Positions 8,590 through 17,268 of a stretch of DNA of 64,000 bases are shown one piece after another. The first letter of the stretch is position 1. Each line of letters opens with the position of its first letter. Position numbers and translations under genes: made by a program. Location: positions 1,426,001-1,490,000 of the forward strand of contig CAWIAX010000002.1 of the NCBI GenBank assembly GCA_963834305.1, in the 5' to 3' direction. A model generated the notes under the pieces. That model was not told the origin of the DNA. It searched no databases and saw only the letters and a program-made list of their open reading frames with translations. The stretch comes from JACCXG01 sp963834305. GTDB lineage: Bacteria; Acidobacteriota; Vicinamibacteria; Vicinamibacterales; 2-12-FULL-66-21.

Positions 8590-10137
8590 ATGTCGACGCG
8601 CAAGACCACGCTCTTCTACGGAGTGCTCATCGCCCTGGCCTCGGTGGCCGTCGGAATGGTGATCGCCTCGCAGTGGGGCCTGCCCCAGGCTTCCTCGGCG
8701 CAGGCGATCAACGTGCCGGCCTCGAATACCGCCCCGCTGAACGGCGCGATCGACGCCCAGACGTTCCGCAACATCGCCAAGGCGCAGAACCCCGTCGTCG
8801 TGAACATCCAGACCACCGCCCGGGCGCGCGGCCGCGAGCTCACCGACTTCTTCGGCGGCGACGAGGACCTGCTGCAGCGGTTCTTCGGCGGGCAGCGGCC
8901 GCGCGGCCCAGCCGACGCCCCGCCAGAACGAGGCGCCGCAGCAGCAGGGCACCGGCACCGGCTTCATCATCGACAAGTCCGGGTTCATCCTGACCAACAA
9001 CCACGTGGTCGAGGGGGCGGAGGACATCCGGGTCAGCCTCTTTGGCGGCGGCCGCACCGAGAGCTACGCGGCCAAGGTGATCGGGCGCGACTCGCTGACC
9101 GACACGGCGCTCATCCAGCTCACCGAGATGCCCGCCGCCGAGCTGCAGGAGGCGCGGTTCGGCGATTCGGCGCAGATGCAGCCGGGCGACTGGGTCGTCG
9201 CCATCGGCAACCCGTTCGGCCTCAGCCACACCATCACCGTCGGGGTCATCTCCGCCCTCGGCCGGCCGTTCGGCGGCGTGCCCGGGCGTGAGCAGCCGAT
9301 GCTGCAGACCGATGCCGCCATCAACCCGGGCAACTCCGGCGGGCCGCTGCTCAACGTGCGCGGCGAGGTGGTCGGGCATCAACACCGCCATCTACACCGC
9401 GGCGCAGTCCCCCGCCAACATGGGCATCGGCTTCGCGATGCCGATCAACACGGTCCGCGATCTTCTGCCGCAGCTGCGCAACGGCAAGGTCACGCGCGGC
9501 GTGATCGGCGTCGGCGTGAGCCGCGATCCGGTCACCAAGGAAATCGCTTCGGCGCTGGGGCTGCCCGGCGCCGGCGGCGCGCTGCTGACCACGGTCAACC
9601 CGGGCGGCCCCGCCGACAAGGCCGGCCTCCAGCGCGGCGACGTCATCATCGAGTTCAACGGGCGGCCGGTCGCCGACAACGACGGCCTGGTCGACCTCGT
9701 CGTGTCGACCAAGCCGGAGCACCACGGTGCCGGTCACGGTGATCCGGAACAAGCAGCGGCGCACCATGAACGTGACCGTCGGCGAGCTCGATCTCGATGC
9801 CGAGCAGCGCGGACAGCGCGCCCGCGGCGACGCGCCGCAGGAACCGACGGAAACCGGCTTCGGCATGGAAGTCGGGCCGATCACGCCGGAGCTGGCGCGC
9901 GAGCTGCAGCTGCCCGCGAAGAGCGGCGGCGCCGTCGTCGTCGCGGTGGACCGCAACAGCCCGGCCTCGAACGCCGGCATCCGGCCGAACGACGTCATCC
10001 TCGAGGTCAACCAGCAGCCGGTCTCCAGCGTGAGCCAGGTGCAGCGCGAACTGCAGCGGGCGACGGCCGGCCAGCCGGTCTTCCTGGTCGTCTTCCGCGA
10101 CGGCCAGGAGAACTTCATGACGATGACCAAGCGCTGA
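8590..10137 (+). CDS. degP: DegP/HtrA-type periplasmic serine protease with two PDZ domains, frameshifted
   Basis: An N-terminal signal/anchor (LFYGVLIALASVAVGMVIA) directs it to the periplasm. The trypsin-like domain has the full triad: His in TNNHVVEGAED, Asp in DSLTDTALIQL, Ser in NPGNSGGPLL. Two PDZ domains follow (GVIGVGVSRDPVTKEIA... and GFGMEVGPITPELARELQL...). Three single extra bases near 8906, 9373 and 9716 interrupt the frame; restored length is about 515 residues, normal for the family. Start ATG 8590 has GGAG seven bases upstream. It acts in envelope protein quality control; the monocistronic layout gives no further hint of its substrates. Confidence 0.9.
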
Positions 10138-10198
10138 GCTCGCGACGGCACGATCCCAGGAGGTCAGGAGTTCAGGCGACGACCGTGAGGAGTGCGAC

Positions 10199-10807
10199 AT
10201 GCCCGCGACGCAGCTCGAGCGTGAAATCAAGCTGAAGTTCGCCTCCGCGGAAGAGGCGCGCACGGCCGTGCTGGCGGCCGGGGGCACGCCCCTGCTCGGG
10301 CGGCGGCTGCAGGAGGACGCGCTCCTCGACACCGACGACGAGCAGCTGCGGCGGCGGCGGTGCGTGCTCCGCGTCCGGGTCGAGAACGGGAAGAGCCGGC
10401 TCACGTTCAAGGGGCCGGTCCAGCCCTCGGTCATGAAGCTGCGCGAAGAGCACGAAACGCTGGTCGGCGACGGCGAAGTACTGCTGACCATCTTCGGCGA
10501 GCTCGGGCTCCACGTCTGGTTCCGCTACGAGAAGTACCGCGAGGAGTTCTCGCACGAGGACGTCATCGTCGCGATCGACGAGACGCCGGTCGGGGTCTTC
10601 GTCGAGATCGAGGGAAGCGAGCAGGGCATCGACACGATGGCCGCGGCGCTCGGGCGCACGCGCGCCGACTACATCCTGGACTCGTATCGCGGCCTCTTCC
10701 TCCAGGCCCGCGAGGCCCTCGGCCTGGCCGGGGCCGACAGGGTCGACATGGTCTTCGACGCGCCCGGCGCCGCGAGCCCGCTGGCCGCGGCCACCGACGT
10801 TCGATAA
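10199..10807 (+). CDS. CYTH-domain protein (class IV adenylate cyclase/thiamine triphosphatase-like)
   Basis: A 202-residue protein with the CYTH signature EREIKLKF at residues 7-14 (ExExK metal/phosphate site), RLRVRVE-type basic strands (CVLRVRVENGKSRLTFKGP), VWFRYEKYREEF, and paired acidic strands VIVAIDETPVGVFVEIEG. These form the tunnel that binds triphosphate substrates. Members hydrolyse thiamine triphosphate or tripolyphosphate, or cyclise ATP; the sequence alone does not decide. GAGG lies upstream of the ATG. It precedes the murU-like gene by 34 bases and may be co-transcribed. Confidence 0.85.
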   Translation: MPATQLEREIKLKFASAEEARTAVLAAGGTPLLGRRLQEDALLDTDDEQLRRRRCVLRVRVENGKSRLTFKGPVQPSVMKLREEHETLVGDGEVLLTIFGELGLHVWFRYEKYREEFSHEDVIVAIDETPVGVFVEIEGSEQGIDTMAAALGRTRADYILDSYRGLFLQAREALGLAGADRVDMVFDAPGAASPLAAATDVR

Positions 10808-10841
10808 CCCGGCTTCCACGCTTCTCTCGTCTCTTCGACCC

Positions 10842-11799
10842 GTGCGCGCGCTGATTCTGACCGCCGGCCTCGGGACGCGGCTCCGGCCCCTGACCTACGT
10901 GCGCGCCAAGGCGGCGGTGCCCGTCAATGGCCGTCCGATCGTCAGCCGGGTGATCGACTGGCTGGGCGCGCACGCCGTCACCGACCTCGTGATCAACCTG
11001 CACCACCACCCGGCCTCCATCGCGGCCGTCGTCGGCGACGGGCAGCAGCTCGGCGCGCGCGTGCGCTTTTCCTGGGAGGACCCGGTGCTCGGCTCGGCCG
11101 GCGGACCGCGGCACGCGCTGCCCCTGCTGGTGGATGGCGCCGCCCCGTCGGAACCATTCCTGCTCGTGAACGGCGATACCCTCACCGACTTCCCTCTCGC
11201 GGACATGATCGAGCGCCATCGCCAGGCGGAGCGCCCGGGTGACCATGGCACTGACGCGGAATCCGCGCCCGGACATCTACGGCGGTGTCGTGGTGGAGCG
11301 GGACCGCGTGATCGGCTTCACGCGGCGGGGTGTGGCGCGCGAGAGCTTTCATTTCATCGGGGTGCAGGCCGCCGACGCCCGCGCGTTCAGCGGGCTGGCG
11401 GACGGCGTCGTCGCGGAGACCGTGATGGAACTCTATCCACAGCTCATCCGCACCGATCCGGGAGCGATCGCCGCCCATGTGGTGGCGGCGCCGTTCAGCG
11501 ACGTCGGCACACCGGCCGACTACTTGCAGGCGTCGCTGGACCTTGCCGCGCGCGAGGGGGACCGTCTCGTGAGCGCCTGCGGGGTCGCGATCGACCCGTC
11601 GGCCGAGCTGCACCGGACGGCGGTCTGGGATCACGTCACGATCGGCGCCGGTGCGAGGCTGGACGACTGCATCGTGTGCGACGGCGCGCAGGTGCCGGCT
11701 GGCGCCTCCTACCGCCGCTGTGCGATCGTAGCCGGTGCGGGTCTGGCGCCGCGCGACGGCGAACGCGTCGACGGGACGCTGTTACTCAAGGATTTCTAG
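10842..11799 (+). CDS. murU: NDP-sugar pyrophosphorylase, MurU-like, one frameshift
   Basis: The N-terminus has the nucleotidyltransferase signature (LTAGLGTRLRPLT, residues 6-18) with FLLVNGDTLTDFP as the metal-binding strand. Restored length is about 318 residues; one extra C near 11238 breaks the frame between HRQAER and VTMALTRNP. Unlike Pseudomonas MurU (about 220 residues), it has a C-terminal left-handed beta-helix-like extension (AIDPSAELHRTAVWDHVTIG...). The start is GTG 10842. The assignment as N-acetylmuramate-1-phosphate uridylyltransferase rests on the kinase partner 12 bases downstream; mannose-1-phosphate guanylyltransferase or another sugar specificity remains possible. Confidence 0.6.
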
Positions 11800-11811
11800 G
11801 CAGGTCTGGCC

Positions 11812-12846
11812 ATGAGCGTGATGACCGACAAGCGGACCGACGATTCCGCCGATCAACGGGAGCGGATCGACGCCTATCTCGGCAGGGAAGGGTTCGCCCC
11901 GCAGAGTCCCCGCGTGGTCCCGCTGACCGGGGATGCGTCCGACCGCCGCTACTACAGGGTCCTGGTCCCGGGCCGCGCCCCGTTCGTGCTGGCGCTGTAC
12001 GCGCAGCCGTTCGACGTCGCGACGCTGCCGTTCGTCAGCGTGGCGCGCCTGCTCGAGCAGATGCCGGTGCCGGTGCCGAGGGTCCTCGGGCACGCGGACG
12101 ACATCGGCGTGCTGGCGCTCGAGGACCTTGGCGACGTCACGCTGCAGGCGCACCTCGGCGCGTCCAGCCCGTCGCAGCACGCCGCCCTGTACCGCGACGC
12201 CGTGTCGCTCATCGCCACGATGCAGCGCCGCGGCGCCGATCTGGCGTCTTCGGAGCATCCGCCCTACCGCATCGCCTTCGACGTCGAGAAGCTGATGTGG
12301 GAGATGGATTTTTTCACGAAGCACTTCCTCGAGGCGTACCGCGGCGTCGTGATGGATCCGGCCGCCCGCGCCGAGCTCCACCAGGAGTTCTCGGCCTTCA
12401 TCGCCGAGCTGGCCGCGGAACCCCGTGTCCTCTGCCACCGCGACTACCACAGCCGGAACCTCATGCTGCACGAGGAGCGGCTCTTCATCATCGATTTCCA
12501 GGACGCCCGCATGGGGCCGGACACCTACGACCTCGCGTCGCTGCTGCGCGACTCGTATGTCGACCTGCCGGAACAGACCGTCGGCGAGCTCATCGCCTAT
12601 TTCCTGGCGCTCCAGGGCAAGGCCGGCCAGGAGCGCGCCTTCCGCGACCGGTTCGACTGCATGGCGCTCCAGCGCAACCTCAAGGCGCTCGGCACGTTCG
12701 GCTACCAGACCACCGCGCGCCGCAATCCTGTCTACATCCAATACATCCCGCGGACGCTCCGATACGTGCGCGACAACATGGCGCGGCAGCCCCGCTTCGC
12801 CCGGCTGCGCGAGCTGCTGGCGGCCCATGTCGAGGAGTTCCGCTAG
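11812..12846 (+). CDS. amgK: AmgK-like aminoglycoside-phosphotransferase-fold sugar kinase
   Basis: This 344-residue APH-fold kinase has VVPLTGDASDRRYYRV (nucleotide loop, about 25-40), the catalytic loop LCHRDYHSRNLM (about 204-215) and the metal motif IIDFQDARMGP (about 223-233). That combination is characteristic of AmgK, which phosphorylates the anomeric position of N-acetylmuramate/N-acetylglucosamine during peptidoglycan recycling. It is intact and follows the nucleotidyltransferase gene by 12 bases, the same pair found in the Pseudomonas AmgK-MurU recycling route. Together they would feed UDP-MurNAc back into cell-wall synthesis and bypass the fosfomycin-sensitive step. Substrate not proven here. 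Confidence 0.65.
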   Translation: MSVMTDKRTDDSADQRERIDAYLGREGFAPQSPRVVPLTGDASDRRYYRVLVPGRAPFVLALYAQPFDVATLPFVSVARLLEQMPVPVPRVLGHADDIGVLALEDLGDVTLQAHLGASSPSQHAALYRDAVSLIATMQRRGADLASSEHPPYRIAFDVEKLMWEMDFFTKHFLEAYRGVVMDPAARAELHQEFSAFIAELAAEPRVLCHRDYHSRNLMLHEERLFIIDFQDARMGPDTYDLASLLRDSYVDLPEQTVGELIAYFLALQGKAGQERAFRDRFDCMALQRNLKALGTFGYQTTARRNPVYIQYIPRTLRYVRDNMARQPRFARLRELLAAHVEEFR

Positions 12847-12887
12847 GCGCCGGTCGCCCGCCGCGGCCGGCGCCCCCCGGGGTGGTG

Positions 12888-12893
12888 TACAAT
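12888..12893 (+). promoter_or_regulatory. Possible -10 box TACAAT
   Basis: TACAAT lies 37 bases before the ATG of the TIM-barrel isomerase, in the only intergenic gap after amgK. No -35 match is seen. Confidence 0.3.
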
Positions 12894-12930
12894 CAGGGGT
12901 TCCTGTATCGACGTAACCTCCTGAGATTGC

Positions 12931-13773
12931 ATGCGTTTCGGCATTTCCACGCACCTCTATCACGACCACCGGCTCGAGCGGGCGCATCTCGACGAGATTG
13001 CCGCCCACGGTTTCGACAGCATCGAGCTGTTCGCCACCCGGAGCCATTTCGACTATCGCGATGAGCAGGCGATCCGGTCGCTCGCCGGCTGGCTGGGGGA
13101 GACCGGCCTGACCCTGCACAGCGTCCACGCGCCGATCACCGATCGCTTCGGCGCTGGTGACCAGTGGGCCCCGGTGTTCTCGAATGCCGCCGGCGACGCG
13201 GCCAGGCGTCAGGCCGCGGTTCAGGAAACGGAGGCCGCGCTCGCAATCGCCCGGACCGTGCCGTTCTCGCACCTGGTCGTGCACCTGGGCAGCCCCGAGG
13301 GGCGGGACACGGCAGGCGACAACAGCCGGGCGCAGGCCACGCGCAGCGCCGCGGAGATCTGCCGGCTGGCCGAGCCGCTGCACGTCCGGGTGGCGTTCGA
13401 GGTGATTCCCAATCCGCTGTCCACGCCCGCCGGACTGGCCAGGCTCATCGAGGAGGACCTGGAGGCGCCGCATGCGGGCATCTGCCTCGACTTCGGCCAC
13501 GCGTTCCTGATGGGCGAAGAGGTGCCGGACGCGATCGAGACCGTATCGGAACACCTCATTGCCACCCACGTCCACGACAACCACCGCCGCGCCGACGAGC
13601 ATCTGGCGCCCTACCGCGGGCACATCGACTGGGACGTGGCGCTGATGTCGATGCTGAAGATCGGCTACGAGGGGGTCTACATGCTCGAGCTCGCGAACAC
13701 CGGCACGCCCGCCACGGTCCTGGCCGAGGCCCGCCGCGCCCGGGAACGCTTCGAACGCGCGGTGGCCGACTAG
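12931..13773 (+). CDS. Sugar phosphate isomerase/epimerase (AP endonuclease 2-like TIM barrel)
   Basis: A 280-residue TIM barrel of the xylose-isomerase-like superfamily. Strand-end metal ligands are visible: FDSIELFA (Glu), HLVVHLGSP (His), VAFEVIPNP (Glu), ICLDFGHAF (Asp, His), ATHVHDNHRRADEH (His/Asp) and MLELAN (Glu). Members use a divalent metal to isomerise or epimerise sugars, inositols or hydroxypyruvate. Substrate not deducible; proximity to the sugar-nucleotide genes is suggestive only. No good Shine-Dalgarno precedes the ATG. Confidence 0.75.
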   Translation: MRFGISTHLYHDHRLERAHLDEIAAHGFDSIELFATRSHFDYRDEQAIRSLAGWLGETGLTLHSVHAPITDRFGAGDQWAPVFSNAAGDAARRQAAVQETEAALAIARTVPFSHLVVHLGSPEGRDTAGDNSRAQATRSAAEICRLAEPLHVRVAFEVIPNPLSTPAGLARLIEEDLEAPHAGICLDFGHAFLMGEEVPDAIETVSEHLIATHVHDNHRRADEHLAPYRGHIDWDVALMSMLKIGYEGVYMLELANTGTPATVLAEARRARERFERAVAD

Positions 13774-13790
13774 CCGGCGCCCTGCCCATC

Positions 13791-15087
13791 ATGATTGCTT
13801 ACATCGAAGACATCGCCCGCCACGAAGGCCAGGCCGTCACGCTGCGCGGCTGGCTGCACAACCGCCGCTCGAGCGGCAAGATTCACTTCCTGACCGTTCG
13901 CGACGGCAGCGGCTTCATCCAGTGCGTGATGTCGAAGAAGGCCGTGGGCGACGAGACGTTCACGCGGGCTGATCACCTGTCGCAGGAGAGCGCCGTCGTG
14001 GTCGAGGGCACCGTGCGCGCCGACAGCCGCGCCCCCGGCGGCTTCGAGCTCGACGTCACCCGCCTGGAGGTGGTGGCCGCCGGCGCCGCGGACTACCCCA
14101 TCACCCCCAAGGAACACGGCGTCGACTACCTGATGGACCGCCGCCACCTCTGGATCCGGGCGCCGCGCCAGCAGGCGATCCTGCGCATCCGGCACGAGGT
14201 GATCAACGCGGTGCGCGACTACTTCAACGCGCGCGGATTCATCCTCGCCGACACGCCGATCTTCACGCCGTCGGCGTGCGAAGGCACCACCACGCTCTTC
14301 CCGGTCCAGTATTTCGACCACGAAACGGCCTACCTCACCCAGAGCGGCCAGCTCTATAACGAGGCCAACGCCATGGCGCTCGGCCGCACCTATTGCTTCG
14401 GGCCGACGTTCCGTGCGGAGAAATCGAAGACACGCCGCCACCTGACCGAGTTCTGGATGGTCGAGCCCGAAGTGGCCTACGCCACGCTGGACGACGTGAT
14501 GGATCTGGCCGAGGGCCTGGTCGTCTCGGTCGTGCAGCGCGTGCTGGAGCGGCGGCGCGCGGAGCTCATGGCGATCGAGCGGGATGTGACCACGCTCGAG
14601 AAGGTCACGGCGCCCTTTCCGCGCATCTCCTACGACGAGGCCGTCGAGATCATCCGGAAGAAGGGGCTGCCCTTCGAGTGGGGGGGCGACTTCGGCGCCC
14701 CCGACGAAACGGCGATCTCCGAGGGGTTCGACCGCCCGGTGTGCGTCCATCGCTACCCGTCCGCGGTGAAGGCCTTCTACATGAAGCCCGACCCCGCACC
14801 GGCCGGAAGTGGCGCTCGGCGTGGACGTGCTCGCGCCGGAGGGTTACGGCGAGATCATCGGCGGCGGCGAGCGCCTCGACGACTACGCCCTGCTGCTCGA
14901 GCGCCTCACGGAGCACAAGCTGCCGCAGGAGGCCTTCGAGTGGTATCTCGACCTGCGCCGCTACGGCAGCGTGCCGCACGGCGGCTTCGGCATGGGCATC
15001 GAGCGCGTCGTCAGCTGGATCTGCGGCCTGGATCACCTGCGCGAGGCTATCCCTTATCCGCGGATGCTGTACAGGATCTATCCGTAA
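13791..15087 (+). CDS. asnS: Asparaginyl-tRNA synthetase, one frameshift
   Basis: Class IIb synthetase with an N-terminal OB-fold anticodon domain (VTLRGWLHNRRSSGKIHFLTVRDG) and catalytic motifs: motif 2 in FGPTFRAEKSKTRRHLTEFWM and motif 3 in GGFGMGIERVVSWICG. AsnS rather than AspS is indicated by the SKTRRHLTEFWMVEPE context and by the absence of the bacterial AspS GAD insertion. One extra base near 14802 (DPA to RPEVALGVDV) splits the frame; restored length is about 432 residues. The downstream gap carries an inverted-repeat element. Confidence 0.9.
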
Positions 15088-15090
15088 CAA

Positions 15091-15175
15091 TTCCCAATGC
15101 CCAACGCCCAATGCCCAAGTTGGGAGTTGAATTTGGGAGTTGGGACTTGGGAGTTGGGACTTGGCAGGGAGTTAT
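15091..15175. repeat. Intergenic inverted array of CCCAAYKC / TTGGGAST units
   Basis: Left arm: four CCCAA-type units (CCCAATGC, CCCAACGC, CCCAATGC, CCCAAG). Right arm: five complementary TTGGGA units. The arms can fold into a long imperfect hairpin directly after the asnS stop, where a terminator would be expected. The same unit family recurs at 35626-35723. Confidence 0.6.
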
Positions 15176-15182
15176 CTGTTTC

Positions 15183-16605
15183 ATGAAGATAGGCATCGTC
15201 TCGTTAGGCTGCCCGAAGAACCTCGTCGACGGCGAGGTCATGCTGGGCATCGCCCGCGAGGCCGGGCACGAGGTCACGGCCGACTCGGCCGACGCGGACG
15301 TGCTCGTCGTGAACACCTGCGCCTTCATCGACAACGCCAAGCAGGAGTCGATCGACGCGATCCTGGAGATGGCCGCCCTCAAGGGACAGGGCAAGCGGCT
15401 GGTCGTGACCGGCTGCCTGGCCGAGCGCTACCGCGATGAGCTGCGCCGCGAGATCCCCGAGATCGACGCGGTCCTCGGCACCGGCGAGGTCCCGCGCATC
15501 CTCGAGGCGATCGGCAGCGGGGCGCCGGCCGCCGGAGGGCCAGCCGCGGGGATGCCCGCGCCGCCCGGCGCGGTGCCGCTGACGTTCTACAGCAAGGGTC
15601 CTGCGCCGGCCGCCGCGCCGGCAGCCCCTCCCCAGCCGCCCGACTACATCTACGACGCCGAGACGCCGCGCCTGCGGACCACGCCGGCGCACTTCGCCTA
15701 CGTCAAGATTGCCGAGGGCTGCGACTACACCTGCGCCTTCTGCATCATCCCGACGCTGCGCGGCTCGTACCGCAGCCGCACCATCGACTCGATCGTGCGC
15801 GAGGCCCGCGCACTGGCCGCGCAGGGCGTCCGCGAGCTGCTGCTGATCTCGCAGGACACCAGCTTCTACGGCATCGACGCCGGCGAGCGCGGCGGCCTCG
15901 GCCGGCTGCTGCGCGCCCTGAACGGCGTCGACGGGCTGCTCTGGATCCGGATGCTCTACCTCTACCCCACCACGATCACCGACGACGTGCTGGCGGCGAT
16001 GGCGGAGTGCGAGAAGGTCTGCCGCTACGTCGACCTGCCGCTGCAGCACGCCTCGGCTCGCCGTCCTCAAGCGCATGCGTCGCCCGGGCAACCGCCGCAC
16101 CTACGACGCGCTCCTCGGGCGGATCCGCGCGCGCGTGCCCGGCGTCACCCTCCGGACCACCTTCATCGTCGGCTTCCCCGGCGAGACCGACGCGGACTAC
16201 GCCGAGCTCGAGGCCTTCGTGTCCGACACCGGGTTCGATCACGTCGGGGTCTTCACGTACTCCCACGAGGAGGGCACCCGGGCGTTCGCGCTGCCCGACG
16301 ACGTCCCGGCCCGCGTCAAGCGGAAGCGCCGCGACGCGCTGATGGCGCGGCAGAAGCGGATCGTGGCGCGGGCGCAGAAAGGGCGGACCGGGACCGAGAT
16401 CGACGTGCTGATTGACGGCCCGTCGCCCGAACACGAGCTGGTGCTCCAGGGCCGGACGGAGGGGCAGGCGCCCGATATCGACGCCGTCGTCTACCTCACC
16501 GACACCGACCCGGCCGCCCACCGGGCGGGAGAGCTCATCCGCGCCAGAATCGTCACGGCGCGGGACTACGACCTGGTCGCGACCCCGCTCCTGGTCCCGG
16601 CCTGA
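15183..16605 (+). CDS. rimO: Ribosomal protein uS12 methylthiotransferase RimO, one frameshift
   Basis: Radical SAM methylthiotransferase that adds a thiomethyl group to a conserved Asp of S12. The N-terminal MTTase domain starts IGIVSLGCPKNLVDGEVM, the RimO signature, with cysteines at GC, NTC and TGC for the auxiliary cluster. The radical-SAM cluster motif is CDYTCAFC. A C-terminal TRAM-like region is present (TEIDVLIDG). Between the domains lies an unusual Ala/Pro-rich linker of about 50 residues (near 115-165). One extra base near 16056 (LPLQHAS to LAVLKRMRRPG) breaks the frame. Restored length about 474 residues. Confidence 0.9.
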
Positions 16606-16675
16606 AAATAAGGCCCGGGACGGCAACCACAGTTTTTTGATATATTTGTGGGTGCCAGCTTCGAGGAAAAACCCG

Positions 16676-16697
16676 AGTGGGCCCGTGCCCACTTTTT
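16676..16697 (+). terminator. Attenuator-type intrinsic terminator in the rimP-nusA-infB leader
   Basis: A 7-bp stem AGTGGGC/GCCCACT with loop CCGT (16676-16693) runs straight into a T-tract (16693-16697). It lies 17 bases before the proposed rimP start. An upstream segment GTGGGT (16648-16653) is complementary to the right arm, so an alternative, antiterminating fold is possible. Terminator hairpins in rimP leaders are known from other bacteria. Confidence 0.8.
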
Positions 16698-16713
16698 GTA
16701 TTTCAGGGGCTTT

Positions 16714-17223
16714 TTGACGGCACAGGGGCAGCGGCTCTCCCGCCTGCGCGGGGTGGCCGAGCGGGTCGCACGGAGCTACGGGCTCGAGATTTTCGACGTG
16801 CAGCTGCGTCGGGAGCCCATCGGGATGGTGCTCCGGGTCGTCATCGACCGTCCGGATCGCGGCGTCCCGGAGGGGCCGGAAGATGCCGTGGGCATCGAGG
16901 AGTGCCAGCGGGTCAGCTCGGATCTCAGCGCGCTGCTCGACGTGGAAGAGGACGAGATTGGCGAGCCGGCGCTCGACGGGAACTATACGCTCGAGGTGTC
17001 GTCGCCCGGGTTGGATCGGGCGCTGCGCCACGAGGCGGACTACCGGCGGTTCGTCGGCCGGCTGGCCAAGGTCGTCACGACGGAGCCGGTGGACGGACAG
17101 TCGGCGTTCGCGGGCCGGCTGCGCGGCGTGGACGAGGGATGCGTCCTCCTCGAGGAGGGCCGGAAGATGCACAAGGTGCCGCTGGCGCGGATCAAGCGCG
17201 GGCAGCTCGCGGTGGAGTTCTAA
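16714..17223 (+). CDS. rimP: Ribosome maturation factor RimP
   Basis: RimP promotes 30S subunit assembly. Family features: an N-terminal alpha/beta domain (YGLEIFDVQLRREPIGMVLRVVIDRP), the acidic segment VGIEECQRVSSDLSALLDVEE, LEVSSPGLDRALR, and a C-terminal SH3-like beta domain ending HKVPLARIKRGQLAVEF. The start is placed at TTG 16714, which has AGGGG just upstream; an in-frame GTG at 16648 would put the attenuator hairpin inside the coding region and is unlikely. It is first in a cistron series with nusA and infB. Confidence 0.88.
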   Translation: MTAQGQRLSRLRGVAERVARSYGLEIFDVQLRREPIGMVLRVVIDRPDRGVPEGPEDAVGIEECQRVSSDLSALLDVEEDEIGEPALDGNYTLEVSSPGLDRALRHEADYRRFVGRLAKVVTTEPVDGQSAFAGRLRGVDEGCVLLEEGRKMHKVPLARIKRGQLAVEF

Positions 17224-17268
17224 AGGCCGCTACGCACGGGAAACCGGGAACGGGTAACAGTCACAGAC

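Noticed and set aside
16648..16713. Starting rimP at GTG 16648
   Set aside because: It would place the intrinsic terminator and its T-tract within the coding sequence, and the added residues do not match RimP.
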